Part shown: positions 52,391 through 62,621 of the stretch, piece after piece
How the letters are laid out: the number at the start of each line of letters is the position of its first letter
Numbering within the stretch: position 1 is the first letter of the stretch
NCBI GenBank assembly: GCA_013376995.1
Contig: JACAAZ010000009.1
Span: 128,813-191,576, forward strand
Direction of reading: 5' to 3'
Source: Bacteroidota bacterium
GTDB taxonomy: Bacteria; Bacteroidota; Bacteroidia; Bacteroidales; UBA4417
DNA: 62,764 nt
Made by a program: the position numbers and the translations under genes
The notes under the pieces: model-generated
What the model was told of the DNA's origin: nothing
Databases searched by the model: none
Seen by the model: only the letters and a program-made list of their open reading frames with translations

Positions 52391-52450
52391 TTCTCAAGCA
52401 CAATCATTACTTTTCCGGATTTCAGTTATTAACCTCTTAAAAAGAAAGAG

Positions 52451-53788
52451 ATGGCATATTTATTTACATCCGAATCTGTTTCGGAAGGGCACCCCGATAA
52501 AGTCGCTGACCAGATATCGGACGCTTTACTTGATGAATTTTTAAGATTTGACCCTAATTCGAAGGTTGCTTGCGAAACGCTTGTAACTACCGGGCTGGCA
52601 GTTTGCAGTGGTGAAGTCAGGACCAACGGATATGTCGATATCCAAAAAGTTGTCCGCGCCACCATTGAAAAGATTGGCTATACCCAGGCTGAATACCGCT
52701 TTGACAATAATTCCTGCGGTGTGATTTCAACCATCCACGAACAATCGGATGATATCTACCAGGGAGTTGACCAGAAAAAGCCAGAAGATCAGGGTGCGGG
52801 TGACCAGGGTATGATGTTCGGTTATGCCAGCAATGAAATGGATAACCTGATGCCATTACCTATCGAGCTTTCACATATTCTCCTCCAGGAACTTGCCGCT
52901 ATCCGTAAGGAAGGCAAGAAAATGAAGTACCTGAGGCCTGATAGCAAATCGCAGGTCACAGTTGAATATGACGATCATAACAAACCAATTCGCATCGATA
53001 CAATTGTAATCTCAACCCAGCATGACGAATTTGTCCTTCCAAAGAGCCATACTGAAAAGGATGTGAAGGCAGCTGAAACTGCAATGCAGGATAAGATCCG
53101 CGAGGATGTTGAAAAGATCCTCATCCCACAGGTAAAACGCACATTGCCTCCACGTATCAAGAAACTCTTTAAGGGCGATTTCAAGCTATTCGTGAACCCA
53201 ACCGGTAAGTTTGTTATTGGCGGACCTCATGGAGATACCGGTTTAACTGGCCGTAAAATCATCGTTGACACCTATGGTGGCAAGGGTGCACACGGCGGTG
53301 GCGCTTTCTCCGGAAAAGACTCTTCCAAGGTTGACCGTTCAGCTGCCTATGCTGCCCGCCATATTGCCAAGAACCTAGTTGCTGCAGGTGTAGCTGACGA
53401 AGTCCTGGTACAGGTAGCCTATGCCATCGGTATTGCAGAACCAGTTGGTGTATATGTTAACACCTACAAAACTGGTAAAGTTAAAGGTGCTGATGGCAAG
53501 AAGCTTTCTGACGGGCAGATCGCAGAGAAAGTTAAGAATGTATTTGACCTTCGCCCTTATGCTATCGTTCAACGATTTGGGCTGAAGAACCCCATCTTTG
53601 AACGCACTGCTTCTTACGGACATTTCGGGCGCGATCATTATAAGGCAGAAGTAGAAGTTTATTTTAAGAACGGTTCAACCCGCACTGAAAAAGTAAATGG
53701 AACAGAAAAGTACTTCAAGGAAGTTCAATTCTTTGGCTGGGAAAAACTGGACCATATAGATCAGATCAAGAAGGAATTCGGATTGTAA
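52451..53788 (+). CDS. metK: S-adenosylmethionine synthetase
   Basis: A 445-aa enzyme making SAM from ATP and methionine. Conserved elements: [20 protein letters not shown] at the start, [10 protein letters not shown], the loop [15 protein letters not shown] with DRSAAYAAR, and [10 protein letters not shown] near the end. It is longer than the 384-aa E. coli enzyme because of insertions near residues 155-190 and 350, as in other Bacteroidota. Its leader carries a SAM-II-like riboswitch, giving feedback control by the product. Confidence 0.97.
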   Translation: MAYLFTSESVSEGHPDKVADQISDALLDEFLRFDPNSKVACETLVTTGLAVCSGEVRTNGYVDIQKVVRATIEKIGYTQAEYRFDNNSCGVISTIHEQSDDIYQGVDQKKPEDQGAGDQGMMFGYASNEMDNLMPLPIELSHILLQELAAIRKEGKKMKYLRPDSKSQVTVEYDDHNKPIRIDTIVISTQHDEFVLPKSHTEKDVKAAETAMQDKIREDVEKILIPQVKRTLPPRIKKLFKGDFKLFVNPTGKFVIGGPHGDTGLTGRKIIVDTYGGKGAHGGGAFSGKDSSKVDRSAAYAARHIAKNLVAAGVADEVLVQVAYAIGIAEPVGVYVNTYKTGKVKGADGKKLSDGQIAEKVKNVFDLRPYAIVQRFGLKNPIFERTASYGHFGRDHYKAEVEVYFKNGSTRTEKVNGTEKYFKEVQFFGWEKLDHIDQIKKEFGL

Positions 53789-53809
53789 TTCCATTCGAAT
53801 ATTAAATAG

Positions 53810-53837
53810 AAAGCCGGGCGAAGAACCCGGCTTTTTT
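53810..53837 (+). terminator. Terminator of metK
   Basis: AAAGCCGGG (53810-53818) pairs perfectly with CCCGGCTTT (53826-53834), followed by TTTG. It starts 21 bases past the stop codon. Confidence 0.9.
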
Positions 53838-53856
53838 GTTTCTCAATGTCTCTTAG

Positions 53857-54624
53857 TTAGTGACAGACGATTAGTTTGACCGTTTGAACAAGTAATTCAT
53901 GGTCAAAAAGCCTGGCGAGGTAGATGCCGTTTGTAAATGAGTCAAGCTGAAGGATAATCTTGTCTGATTTTTTTGTCCACTGCACATCCCTGATTTCCCT
54001 TCCATCCATATCAATTACCGCTATTCCAGTAATCGGGCGATCAATACTTATGAAAGTTTCCTTATTGGCCGGGATGGGATAAACGCTGATTTTTTTAGTT
54101 GGCTGCTCTCCGATTCCCACACCTGAAATCCTGTAATTTACAGTAACTCTTGCTTCCACAGGCTCAGGAAATGTAGTATGATCGTAGAAGAAATAGGTGA
54201 TAGAGGTTAATCCGGGAGGAACCGGGCGTTCATACCTGAAAAAATGGTCATAGTGTGTTACAAAACTGCTATCTGAAAGGCCGGCAGGGATGGAATCAGC
54301 AACATCGGTAGAATCAGCATCAGGCCAACACTTCGGATAGAGACAGAAGTAATTGGAAGTGCTGTCGACCATCTGGTTGATTATCTTCTTCATAAAAAGC
54401 GCCAGCGGTTTGTCGGTATTGTTTTGAATTCTTAGATGTGCATTTAGTTCCAATGCATTCAGGTCGGTGGTATCTATGGTTATCAGATCATCATTAACGA
54501 CCTTGTTCCCATGATTATAATCCATGAGGACCAGCTTCTGAGCCTGGGATGAATTGAGTAAAAACAAGAAACCTGGGATCAGGAAAAATGTTTTTAGAAC
54601 AAGTACCGGGAAATGCTTAAACAT
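53857..54624 (-). CDS. T9SS-exported protein, one-domain paralogue
   Basis: A 255-aa secreted protein. ATG at 54624 gives a signal peptide (FKHFPVLVLKTFFLIPGF, then LLNSSQAQ); a frame 23 codons longer lacks one. The mature part has one ~140-residue beta-rich domain (IQNNTDKPLALFMKKI, YFCLYPKCWP, SFVTHYDHFF, LTSITYFFYDHTTF) also found twice in the protein encoded just upstream. The C-terminal ~75 residues (ISVYPIPANKETFISI) form a T9SS sorting domain. The domain is not one I recognise. Confidence 0.82.
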   Translation of the reverse strand: MFKHFPVLVLKTFFLIPGFLFLLNSSQAQKLVLMDYNHGNKVVNDDLITIDTTDLNALELNAHLRIQNNTDKPLALFMKKIINQMVDSTSNYFCLYPKCWPDADSTDVADSIPAGLSDSSFVTHYDHFFRYERPVPPGLTSITYFFYDHTTFPEPVEARVTVNYRISGVGIGEQPTKKISVYPIPANKETFISIDRPITGIAVIDMDGREIRDVQWTKKSDKIILQLDSFTNGIYLARLFDHELLVQTVKLIVCH

Positions 54625-54706
54625 ATATTGAAAGTTGAATGTGTTTGACCTGAAAAAATGCAGACCACCGATGGCAGCCTGCATTCTATTCAAAACTTCT
54701 TGTTTG

Positions 54707-55837
54707 TTAGTGGCTTACGATGAGTTTTCTGCTGAGCATGTTTTTACCATCTATGACCAATGAACAAGAATAAATGCCATTGGCAAGATCTGAAGTCAGA
54801 AGCATAGCTTTACCGGATTCTGAGTTCATCATCACCCGCTCTACCTCTGAGCCCAATATGTTTCGAACGCTGAGGTATGAATTATTTACCGGTTTAGCGA
54901 AGCTATAATCAATGAAAGCATTAGCACCGGCAGGATTGGGATAGGGACCGTTGAAAGTAAGGCCTTCAAGATCTGGCATACCTACACCTCTAAGAATGAA
55001 ATTTATAGTAAAGTCAGCTACCAACGGAATTCCAAAAATACTGTTATCAAAGAATTCATAGGTTAGAGAGGTAGTACCTCCATGCTTATCAGGGTAGTAA
55101 TCTGCAACGAAACCGGAATCAACAGTGCCATTGTGAATAAACACTGATACAAAGGATGTATCTGTTTCAGGCTGATAGCAGATTCCGTAACAAAATGAAT
55201 TGAGTGTGCCGGGAACTGCTGAATTAGTGATACGGTGCACGAACATTTCCAAATTCTGCCCTGAATTATTCTGAATTTTGACAATAGTGCTTAATACAGC
55301 CGCTGAACTGGTATCGGTGCTAAGAACTTCAACAGCGGAACCGTTGATGCAATTCCCGGTGGCATCAAATAATTTAAGTGACGAAACTGAATAATTTACT
55401 GTAACACTGGCAGAAACCGTAGTCCCGGAAGTTGTATTATCATAAAAGATGTAAGTAACAGAAGAAACACCAAGGTTACCATATGGATAATAATCACCTA
55501 CAAATGAAGTATCAGTTGCGCCAGCCACAATTGGTGTGACAATCTGTGAGGTATCAATGAATGGAGGGTAGCAGTTTACACCAAAGCAGAACGAATTGTC
55601 TGATCCAAGGGGTTCCAGGTTACGTATCCTGGCAACAAAGACATCGAGGTTATTACTGCCTGTATTTTTCACCTTTAGTTGAAGGCTAAGCAGAATTTCT
55701 GCATCTACATTGCTCGAAATTGTAATGGTCTTACCGGTAACATTTTTGTTATTATGATCAAGAATCTGCAGGGATGACTCAGCTGAGGCCCATGCAATAC
55801 TAAATAAAAATACGAGGGAAAGTAAGAGTTGTTTCAT
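54707..55837 (-). CDS. T9SS-exported protein, two-domain paralogue
   Basis: A 376-aa secreted protein: signal peptide (LLLSLVFLFSIAWASA), then two similar ~130-residue domains, each with an N-terminal beta part, FCxGxxCYxP (SFCFGVNCYPP; SFCYGICYQP), SFVGDYYP or GFVADYYP, and TYxFxD (SVTYIFYDNT; SLTYEFFDNS). The end is a T9SS domain (GPYPNPAGANAFIDYSF). It is the first gene of an operon with the one-domain paralogue 83 bases downstream. The paired cysteines suggest a disulfide. Function unknown. Confidence 0.84.
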   Translation of the reverse strand: MKQLLLSLVFLFSIAWASAESSLQILDHNNKNVTGKTITISSNVDAEILLSLQLKVKNTGSNNLDVFVARIRNLEPLGSDNSFCFGVNCYPPFIDTSQIVTPIVAGATDTSFVGDYYPYGNLGVSSVTYIFYDNTTSGTTVSASVTVNYSVSSLKLFDATGNCINGSAVEVLSTDTSSAAVLSTIVKIQNNSGQNLEMFVHRITNSAVPGTLNSFCYGICYQPETDTSFVSVFIHNGTVDSGFVADYYPDKHGGTTSLTYEFFDNSIFGIPLVADFTINFILRGVGMPDLEGLTFNGPYPNPAGANAFIDYSFAKPVNNSYLSVRNILGSEVERVMMNSESGKAMLLTSDLANGIYSCSLVIDGKNMLSRKLIVSH

Positions 55838-56198
55838 CGTTGGAAGATTAATTAGTCATTAATGATCTGATGATAATAGGTAGCCTTGAAAAAGTTGGAC
55901 AGGAATTGAACTATTCAGCTTCAATCTTGGTTTACAAGCAGCTATCTGCAGTAAATCATGGCAAAGATAGCATCAAAACAAATACGAGATTCACTTCTAA
56001 ATATTTTTTAAAAAGTTTGGAATGGATTAGTAATTTTGAAAGAACCTATCATATAAAAACTGATATTTGCATTAATAATGCTCAATATTTCCATCCTTGA
56101 CACAGCCTGTAAAATCACTTAATGTGAATACGCTGGCATTATTGACAAGCCTGGCTTATTATCCCGGGACAATTCATTTAAACATAAAAAAAAATCCG
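55838..56198. other. Divergent intergenic region
   Basis: A 361-bp A+T-rich region between two secreted-protein units. The only structure seen is a perfect 13-bp palindrome GCATTA-A-TAATGC (56069-56081). A frame at 55870-56100 has no recognisable family and looks non-coding. Confidence 0.45.
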
Positions 56199-57896
56199 AT
56201 GAAAAACGTCTTACTCCTTTGTCTTTTTGGATTCATAGCAGCTGCCGGATATTCGCAATCGCAGCGCTTTGTGCTATTTGAAGAGTTCACAAATGCCAGT
56301 TGTGGCCCTTGTGCAGCTCAGAATCCTGCGTTTGATGCTCTGCTGACATCCAATGCTACAAAATGCACTTCGGTAAAATTTCACACCAATTGGCCTGGTG
56401 TTGATCCCATGAATGCTCAAAACCCAACTGATGTTGGAAAGAGGGTTGCCTACTATAGCGTAACGGGAGTTCCATGGGCTGCTATGGACGGTGCTGCAAC
56501 GAATGGCGGATCTTATTCTGGTGCTCCCGCAAATGTTACACAAACCATGATCAATACTGAATATGCTGTTCCTTCACCATTTGAGTTGTATATCAATCAG
56601 TACCTTTCAGCAGGTCAGGACAGCATTTATGTTACCATGCTTGGTAAGTGCACCCAGGCGGTCAGCGGTACCTTGGTTGCCCACATAGCGGTTATTGAAA
56701 AGCATATACATTTTACTTCTGCCCCTGGTAGTAATGGTGAAAAGGATTTTTATAACGTTTTAAAGAAATTGCTGCCTACCTATTCCGGAACGATACTTCC
56801 GACTTCTTTCCAACCCGGTGAATATTTTATTATACAGGCTTCCTGGAAGCTTGCCAATGTTTATGACAAAACCCAGTTGAGTGTCGTCGGTTATATTCAG
56901 AATAATGCAAATAAGAATGTTGAGCAGGCTGCCAATACCTCTGCAACCCCAATAACAGGTGTATATCCGAATGATGTCGAGTTAATGTCGATGGTGGATG
57001 CATTGCCTACCTACTGTACAAATACATTTACACCTACTATCCAGATCCGCAACAATGGCTCAAATCCTTTAACTTCCGTTTCCTTCCATTATAAAGTTAA
57101 TTCGGGCGATTTAAATAATTTCCAGTGGACAGGCAACCTGCCTACTCTTGGAACAGTGAATGTACAGTTACCTACCATCAGTTACGGGCTTGAGAACAGC
57201 AATCAACTTCTTGTTTATGCAGACGGGACAAATGCAGCCGGTGATGATTATCCAAGAAATGACACCATCCGTTATAATTTCAACGCAGCCATCCAGGCAG
57301 GATCTACTGTCAATTTATCCATTAAAACTGACAACAGCCCGGAAGAAACAACCTGGATAGTACAGGATAATACTGGTGCAACCATAGCTTCTGGCGGCCC
57401 ATATACCCAGGCTGCACATATTTATAATGAAACCATTCCCCTGGGATTTGGAATTTGTTATCAATTTACCATTTTTGATGCCGGTGGAAATGGCGTGTGC
57501 TGTGGCGCTTCAAGCGGGTACGGCTATTATTCCCTGAAGAGCGGGGCAACAACTATCAGGAGTGGTACAGATTTCGGCGCATCAGAATCAACTCAATTCT
57601 ATTCACCTTCAGGTGTTGGTTTGCCTGAAAACCCAAATGCATTATCCTTTTCTGTTACACCAAATCCAGTTTCAAGCTTAGCCAGGGTTATGTTTGAAAA
57701 TACCAAACCGGAATCAATTTCCATTTCAATTTTCAACCTGGAAGGTAAATTGGTCGCAAAGAGAAGCAGCAACTCATATGAGGTTGGCTCGCACGAAGAG
57801 ATGATTGATTGCAGTAAACTCAGCCCGGGCATTTATAATGTCCAGCTTAATACCGGTGAAAGGATCATGAATCAAAAGATTACGATCTCAAGATAG
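56199..57896 (+). CDS. Omp28-related thioredoxin-fold protein with T9SS domain
   Basis: A 565-aa exported protein. ATG at 56199 gives the signal MKNVLLLCLFGFIAAAGYSQ. The N-terminal ~210 residues are an Omp28-like domain: VLFEEFTNASCGPCAAQNPA holds a thioredoxin-type CGPC at about residues 31-34. A beta-sandwich follows (TPTIQIRNNGSNPLTSVSF), then a domain with GFGICYQFTIFDAGGNGVCC and GYGYYSL, and finally a T9SS tail (SVTPNPVSSLARVMF). The protein is presumably on the cell surface; redox activity is possible but not shown. Confidence 0.87.
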   Translation: MKNVLLLCLFGFIAAAGYSQSQRFVLFEEFTNASCGPCAAQNPAFDALLTSNATKCTSVKFHTNWPGVDPMNAQNPTDVGKRVAYYSVTGVPWAAMDGAATNGGSYSGAPANVTQTMINTEYAVPSPFELYINQYLSAGQDSIYVTMLGKCTQAVSGTLVAHIAVIEKHIHFTSAPGSNGEKDFYNVLKKLLPTYSGTILPTSFQPGEYFIIQASWKLANVYDKTQLSVVGYIQNNANKNVEQAANTSATPITGVYPNDVELMSMVDALPTYCTNTFTPTIQIRNNGSNPLTSVSFHYKVNSGDLNNFQWTGNLPTLGTVNVQLPTISYGLENSNQLLVYADGTNAAGDDYPRNDTIRYNFNAAIQAGSTVNLSIKTDNSPEETTWIVQDNTGATIASGGPYTQAAHIYNETIPLGFGICYQFTIFDAGGNGVCCGASSGYGYYSLKSGATTIRSGTDFGASESTQFYSPSGVGLPENPNALSFSVTPNPVSSLARVMFENTKPESISISIFNLEGKLVAKRSSNSYEVGSHEEMIDCSKLSPGIYNVQLNTGERIMNQKITISR

Positions 57897-57930
57897 GTTT
57901 GCATGTAGAGAAGAATTTCATTTAATGAAT

Positions 57931-57963
57931 AAAAAACCCCGGCACATTAGCTGGGGTTTTCTT
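57931..57963. terminator. Terminator between convergent T9SS genes
   Basis: AAAACCCC (57933-57940) pairs with GGGGTTTT (57953-57960), with TTTTCTTTT to the right and an A-run to the left. It ends the Omp28-type gene and could also act on the minus strand, although the minus-strand gene stops 127 bases away. Confidence 0.8.
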
Positions 57964-58089
57964 TTAAGAAGCGTTTTGATTTTCCGGTAATCTTGTGCCA
58001 CGAATGCACGAATGAGCAGGAATGATTTAAATGAAATGCATGATAACAGGATTACAGCATAATGTGAACTGTAAGCGGCTTCCTTCCGG

Positions 58090-60990
58090 CTATTTAATGA
58101 TGATCTTATGCCAACTGCTCCTGTTCCTGGCATTAATCTGAAGAAAATAGGCTCCCTTCATCACCCTGTTTGAAAGGTCGATCGGGATAAGATTATCCCC
58201 GTAATGAAGGCTTTCTTCGATTTTGGTCAGAGTCTGCCCCTGCAAATCAATAATCCGGATATTTGCCTCTGTTTCGGCATTTGCTGAAACTTTAAGCTGG
58301 AACTTCCCGTCAGATGGATTGGGGAAAACACTTGCTGAAAGATCATTTGCAAGCGAGTGACTTATCCCAACCGGAGGCATGGTAGTGGTGTCATACCCAC
58401 CCGATCTGCAAATCAGTAATCCCTGCCTGTCTCCTACAAGCATTTCCATAGTGCTGTCGCCTACAATATCGGGGATTGCATTGATTGCATCGACTGCATC
58501 CGCAGTAGGATAGGAACCCAGAATATTTCCATTGGTTCCATCAAGGAAATAGGAATAGTTATTTGTGTAAAGGGTGCCTATGATTACATCATTATAGCCA
58601 TCGAACGTTATATCATGGATATTTGCAACGCACCAGGAATCATCAGCTAAGGGTTGATCCCATATTTTGTTGCAGTCTTTGCCATCGATAATAATCCCGT
58701 CGCTCCCACTATGAGCTACGAGTATATCACGAAATCCATTTTTATTCATATCACCGATATCCTGGAACCTCACTATGCTAACTGCACCCAATCCAAGTTC
58801 ATGGATTTTGGCCCCGTTTGCAGCATTCAAAATAGTAACAGTGCCATCAAAGTCGCCAACAGCTATATCTTTTTTCCCGTCGCCGTTGATATCGTCAAGT
58901 TGTAAAAGGCCCCATACAGAACTACCTGGTGTATTGTATGACCATTTGATGGTACCGTTTGTTCCATCCAGCGCCAAGGCTTTTCCAATGGTCTCCTGAG
59001 CATTTGAAGCCCCGGCGACAACATCCGGCTTCCCATCACCAGTTATATCTTCTACTTCGATAACTGAAAAAACAGGCCCACCAATCGATTTCTGCCAGAT
59101 CACATTGCCGGTCCGTCCATTGAGGCAGTAAACACGCTTAGGGCCGGTACCATTACCATCATCGCCGGTCGCAGCAACTACATCAGGGAATCCATCAGAA
59201 TTATAATCATATTTGCTGTCAACCTGGTACACCCATCCACCATCACCATATTCATGCGTATCATGTTTCCATAGCTGCTGGCCTGTTTTACCGGACAGAG
59301 CGACTATAGAGCGATCGCCCCATGCCGTGCCGATAATAACATCCCTATATCCATCGAGGTTAATATCATCAATCGTACAGATGCTATTCTGATTATACAC
59401 AGATCCCCCGCTGATCTCATGAGACCAAAGGACATCTCCATCAACAGAAGCATTCCCGTTAAAGCATCGCACAAAATCATCTTCTGAACCGACGATTACA
59501 TCAACTACGCCATCACCAGTTATGTCTGCCAGGGGCATAATGGATTTAGGACTATTATCAAATCCCCCGCTAATTTTGTATCTCCATAGTTCGGTACCCA
59601 GTGGATAATCCGTTTGTAACCCGGAACCGGCCAGGTCAATGATATCAGAACCGCCGCCAACGGAGTTAGACCCAATGATTAAAGACCCGCTATAGCTATT
59701 TGTTTCAGTTGGATGGAACCATACCCCAAGCATAGCGGTATGCAGGGATGAAATTGTGATCGGGAGGTTGATGGAGTCATCCAGAATAAAGTGCTGATCA
59801 TTGATGGAAAGGGAGCTTATTATGAGGTTCTGACTCCCATCGTTGGTTACAGGGAGGTACCAGCGTGAATAGGCACCTGCCCTGCGCGTTCCCCAGGTAT
59901 GGGAAGAATATGTCAGGTCTATGTGCGCCCCGGAATAAACACCCATACCGGTAAGTGTAACATTTACTGCGGGCGTTACCGGATCACTGGAATGAATTAC
60001 AACCTGGGTATTCAATGCTGTTGCTGCAGCAGGCATATATTTGATAGGAATACTCAGGGTATTCCCTGGAGTGATTGTCTGGGGGAATGATAGCGGGCTC
60101 GATATTGGCTGCCCTGAAGGAATTGACAGGCTATTGATGGTAAGATTAGCCGTACCTGTATTCTGAACCTGGCAATTCCAGGTAGAAGAAGATCCAATAG
60201 CCACTGAGCCATAATTGTGAGAAGTAACTGGAACATTGATCACTGCTGTTCCGCTTGCTGACAGATCGACTTTGTAAAGCGTACTGTTTGATCCAAGTTC
60301 CCCGTCGCAATACCAGAGATAGGTTCCATCAAAGACAACTCCTGAAGGTTTTCCTCCTGCAGAAGCATGGGTTTCGATCAGGCTTCCCGAAGTAGTAACT
60401 TTATAAAGGTTATTGGAGTTATAATCAGCAATCCACAAATCATTCCCTTGCTTGCAGATATCCCAGGGCTGGTTTGCCGGGGGAGTGAACTGGGAGATAA
60501 CTGTTCCGCTTGTGGAAACATTATAGACAGTTCCCGGGTCAGGGTAATAGGTACAAACCCACCAGGAGCCATTGTCCCATGCACAACCTGACATATAATG
60601 GTCGGGTAGGGTGAGCGTTGTAACTGTTGATCCCGACATGCTAAACTCAAGGAGCTCGGAAGGATCGTTGGAATTGGACGGTTGATTAACAGTGATAAGA
60701 TCAGGACTTTTGTAGGTAAGGCCAAAAGCATCTTCGAATGCACCAGTACACTGGAGGCTATTATTTCCTGTGGAGGGATTGAATTTATAAATCTTGCTAC
60801 CATTCACGCCATATATCCCAAAATAGATATAGGTGCCATCCCAGGCAAGGCCTGATGCTTTACCCGGTATTGTATAGGATGCGACTATTCCCCAGCCCTG
60901 GCTTGATTTTGTAGAACCCTGAGCATGAAGAAACCCGGAAAATGCAAGTAACAAGAGCAAAAACAGATAAGTGTGCAGACTTTTTTTCAT
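58090..60990 (-). CDS. Large T9SS surface protein with FG-GAP/VCBS beta-propeller
   Basis: A 966-aa exported protein: signal peptide (YLFLLLLLAFSGFLHAQ), an N-terminal six-blade-like propeller (~30-270, YTIPGKASGLAWDGTYIYFG and repeats), two choice-of-anchor-D/ASH-like beta domains (~275-480, VNVPVTSHNYGSVAIGSSST; GTRRAGAYSRWYLPVTNDG), then FG-GAP/VCBS calcium-loop repeats (~490-860: ADITGDGVVDVIVGSEDD, DINLDGYRDVIIGT, DINGDGKKDIAVGDF) and a T9SS C-terminal domain (SVFPNPSDGKFQLKV). It probably binds a ligand or surface; no catalytic motif was seen. Confidence 0.88.
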   Translation of the reverse strand: MKKSLHTYLFLLLLLAFSGFLHAQGSTKSSQGWGIVASYTIPGKASGLAWDGTYIYFGIYGVNGSKIYKFNPSTGNNSLQCTGAFEDAFGLTYKSPDLITVNQPSNSNDPSELLEFSMSGSTVTTLTLPDHYMSGCAWDNGSWWVCTYYPDPGTVYNVSTSGTVISQFTPPANQPWDICKQGNDLWIADYNSNNLYKVTTSGSLIETHASAGGKPSGVVFDGTYLWYCDGELGSNSTLYKVDLSASGTAVINVPVTSHNYGSVAIGSSSTWNCQVQNTGTANLTINSLSIPSGQPISSPLSFPQTITPGNTLSIPIKYMPAAATALNTQVVIHSSDPVTPAVNVTLTGMGVYSGAHIDLTYSSHTWGTRRAGAYSRWYLPVTNDGSQNLIISSLSINDQHFILDDSINLPITISSLHTAMLGVWFHPTETNSYSGSLIIGSNSVGGGSDIIDLAGSGLQTDYPLGTELWRYKISGGFDNSPKSIMPLADITGDGVVDVIVGSEDDFVRCFNGNASVDGDVLWSHEISGGSVYNQNSICTIDDINLDGYRDVIIGTAWGDRSIVALSGKTGQQLWKHDTHEYGDGGWVYQVDSKYDYNSDGFPDVVAATGDDGNGTGPKRVYCLNGRTGNVIWQKSIGGPVFSVIEVEDITGDGKPDVVAGASNAQETIGKALALDGTNGTIKWSYNTPGSSVWGLLQLDDINGDGKKDIAVGDFDGTVTILNAANGAKIHELGLGAVSIVRFQDIGDMNKNGFRDILVAHSGSDGIIIDGKDCNKIWDQPLADDSWCVANIHDITFDGYNDVIIGTLYTNNYSYFLDGTNGNILGSYPTADAVDAINAIPDIVGDSTMEMLVGDRQGLLICRSGGYDTTTMPPVGISHSLANDLSASVFPNPSDGKFQLKVSANAETEANIRIIDLQGQTLTKIEESLHYGDNLIPIDLSNRVMKGAYFLQINARNRSSWHKIIIK

Positions 60991-61304
60991 TGGAGGGATA
61001 TTGATGGAAGTTCCCCTCTAAATTATAGAAATATATTAATAGTTAAGCGTGATAAATTAAATGCGATCAGCGCGCCAGGACACCCGATTTACAAGAATTC
61101 CCGGACAAAATTGGAGATTGTTCCGGGGTGGATATGTTTCACTAAAAATGAAACTGATTAATCATGCCTGACTCGGGTGAACATTTTTACGTGGTTGGAG
61201 GCAAGCCAGGAACCTTCAAAACAAAATGTTTAATATCATTGTTAATTATTGATTCTATACAAAATGCTTAATGCAAGAATGAAGTATATAAACATAAATA
61301 AGAA
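60991..61304. other. Intergenic region
   Basis: A 314-bp gap between divergent genes, A+T-rich toward the right side. No promoter with both boxes, hairpin or repeat was recognised. Confidence 0.4.
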
Positions 61305-61688
61305 ATGACAACAAAAACTAAGAAAACAATTGGTTGGACTATCAGCTCACTTTTGATAGCATTTTTTCTATTTGACAGCATTGGAAAATTAATTAGGATT
61401 GATGAAGTGGTTAAAGCAACTACTGAATTAGGTTATCCAGTAGTGACAATTGTACCCATAGGTATTGTGCTTTTAATTTCAACAATTTTATATGCTATTC
61501 CCAGGACATCAATATTTGGTGCAATTTTGCTGACTGCTTATCTAGGTGGTGCCGTAGCTACTCATTTAAGAGTTGGAAATCCATTATTTACACATATGCT
61601 ATTCCCGGTATATTTTGGGATTCTGGTGTGGGTCGGGCAGGCACTCAGGCATGAAAATTCTTTGAAATTATTAACCGGTAAATCTTGA
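61305..61688 (+). CDS. DoxX-like membrane protein
   Basis: A 127-aa protein with four membrane helices (WTISSLLIAFFLFDSIGKL, TIVPIGIVLLISTILYAI, IFGAILLTAYLGGAVATHL, VYFGILVWVGQALR). The LTAYLGGAVATHLRVG segment is typical of the DoxX-like family. Function unknown. Confidence 0.85.
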   Translation: MTTKTKKTIGWTISSLLIAFFLFDSIGKLIRIDEVVKATTELGYPVVTIVPIGIVLLISTILYAIPRTSIFGAILLTAYLGGAVATHLRVGNPLFTHMLFPVYFGILVWVGQALRHENSLKLLTGKS

Positions 61689-61694
61689 TAGAGT

Positions 61695-61919
61695 ATGTCT
61701 TTTCAAGCATATTTGGATAACATTCAAACTAAAACAGGAAAAAGTCCTGACGACTTAAGAAAACTCGCAACTGAAAAAGGATTCCTGGAAAATGGAAAGC
61801 TAAAGCCTGAAATCAAGGCAGGACAAATAGTTCAATGGCTCAAAGATGACTTTCAGCTAGGTCACGGACATGCCATGGCGATTTATGCTCTTTTTAAGGG
61901 GATTAAGAGTGCTGAATAG
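61695..61919 (+). CDS. DUF4287-type small protein
   Basis: A 74-aa protein: YLDNIQTKTGKSPDDLRKLA and LGHGHAMAIYALFKG are typical of the DUF4287 family, found in bacteria alone or fused to other domains. Function unknown. It starts 6 bases after the DoxX-like gene, so the two form an operon. Confidence 0.87.
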   Translation: MSFQAYLDNIQTKTGKSPDDLRKLATEKGFLENGKLKPEIKAGQIVQWLKDDFQLGHGHAMAIYALFKGIKSAE

Positions 61920-61952
61920 GATTTCGATACTGGAATAACAGGGCATCCAACA

Positions 61953-62217
61953 AGTAAGGAATCCCCCGTCAGCTGCGCTGACACCCCCTTTGGGAAAGGG
62001 GGACATGAATTAAAATAGCGCTTCAAAAAAATTGCCTTCCTCTTAGTTGGGTAACAAATCCCCCGTCAGCTATCGCTGACACCCCCTTTGGGAAAAGGGG
62101 ACATGAATTAAAATAGCGCTTCAAAAAAATTGCCTTCCAGAAGGTATGGCTGCAAATCCCACGTCAACTCTACAGACTCCCCCTTTGGAAAAGGGGGATT
62201 AAGGGGGATTCCTTACT
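61953..62217. repeat. Hairpin-repeat block bounded by 15-bp inverted repeats
   Basis: The block is bounded by AGTAAGGAATCCCCC (61953-61967) and its exact reverse complement GGGGGATTCCTTACT (62203-62217). Inside are three copies of a ~97-bp unit (from about 61960, 62059 and 62155, the last degenerate), each with GTCAGC-loop-GCTGAC and CCCCCTTT-GGG-AAAGGGGG hairpins followed by GACATGAATTAAAATAGCGC. The right boundary includes the stop codon of the DUF559 gene. The layout resembles a small inverted-repeat mobile element. Confidence 0.82.
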
Positions 62218-62590
62218 CATTGCCCTCCTTACTTTTGATCATTGTAACAATTTCACTTATAACATCATCCATCCTGTATATCACTTGATCTTCCGAAAAG
62301 CGAATTATAGTGTAACCAAGATTCTCCAGGTATTCCTGCCTATGGCGATCATAGGCACCTTTCGAAATATGACTGCTGCCATCAATTTCGATGATAAGAT
62401 ACAATTTACGACATAAGAAATCAACTATATACTCATCAATAGGAAATTGCCTGTTGAACTGGTAACCTTCGATATTCCTGGCTTTGAGTGCCTTTTTCCA
62501 AAGAAGAGCCTCTCCTTTTGTGCCATTCTTTCTTAACTCCCGTGCCAGGAGTTTTAAGTTCTTATTATAATGATGATGTAATGTGGGCAT
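62213..62590 (-). CDS. DUF559 endonuclease-domain protein
   Basis: A 125-aa PD-(D/E)XK-type nuclease related to Vsr. Motifs: LLWKKALKARNIEGYQFNRQ, the catalytic-looking PIDEYIVDFLCRKLYLIIEIDG (D and ExD spaced as expected) and DRHRQEYLENLGYTIIRFSE. DUF559 genes are common in Bacteroidota and have no settled role. This one is flanked within ~35 bp on both sides by the same hairpin repeats, and its last codons lie inside the repeat block boundary. Confidence 0.9.
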   Translation of the reverse strand: MPTLHHHYNKNLKLLARELRKNGTKGEALLWKKALKARNIEGYQFNRQFPIDEYIVDFLCRKLYLIIEIDGSSHISKGAYDRHRQEYLENLGYTIIRFSEDQVIYRMDDVISEIVTMIKSKEGNE

Positions 62591-62621
62591 AAAGTTTTAT
62601 ATAAAATTATGGATAGTAAAT

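Noticed and set aside
55870-56100. 76-codon open frame in the divergent T9SS gap
   Set aside because: Composition is A+T-rich and non-coding in look; it covers the expected promoter region of the Omp28-type gene.
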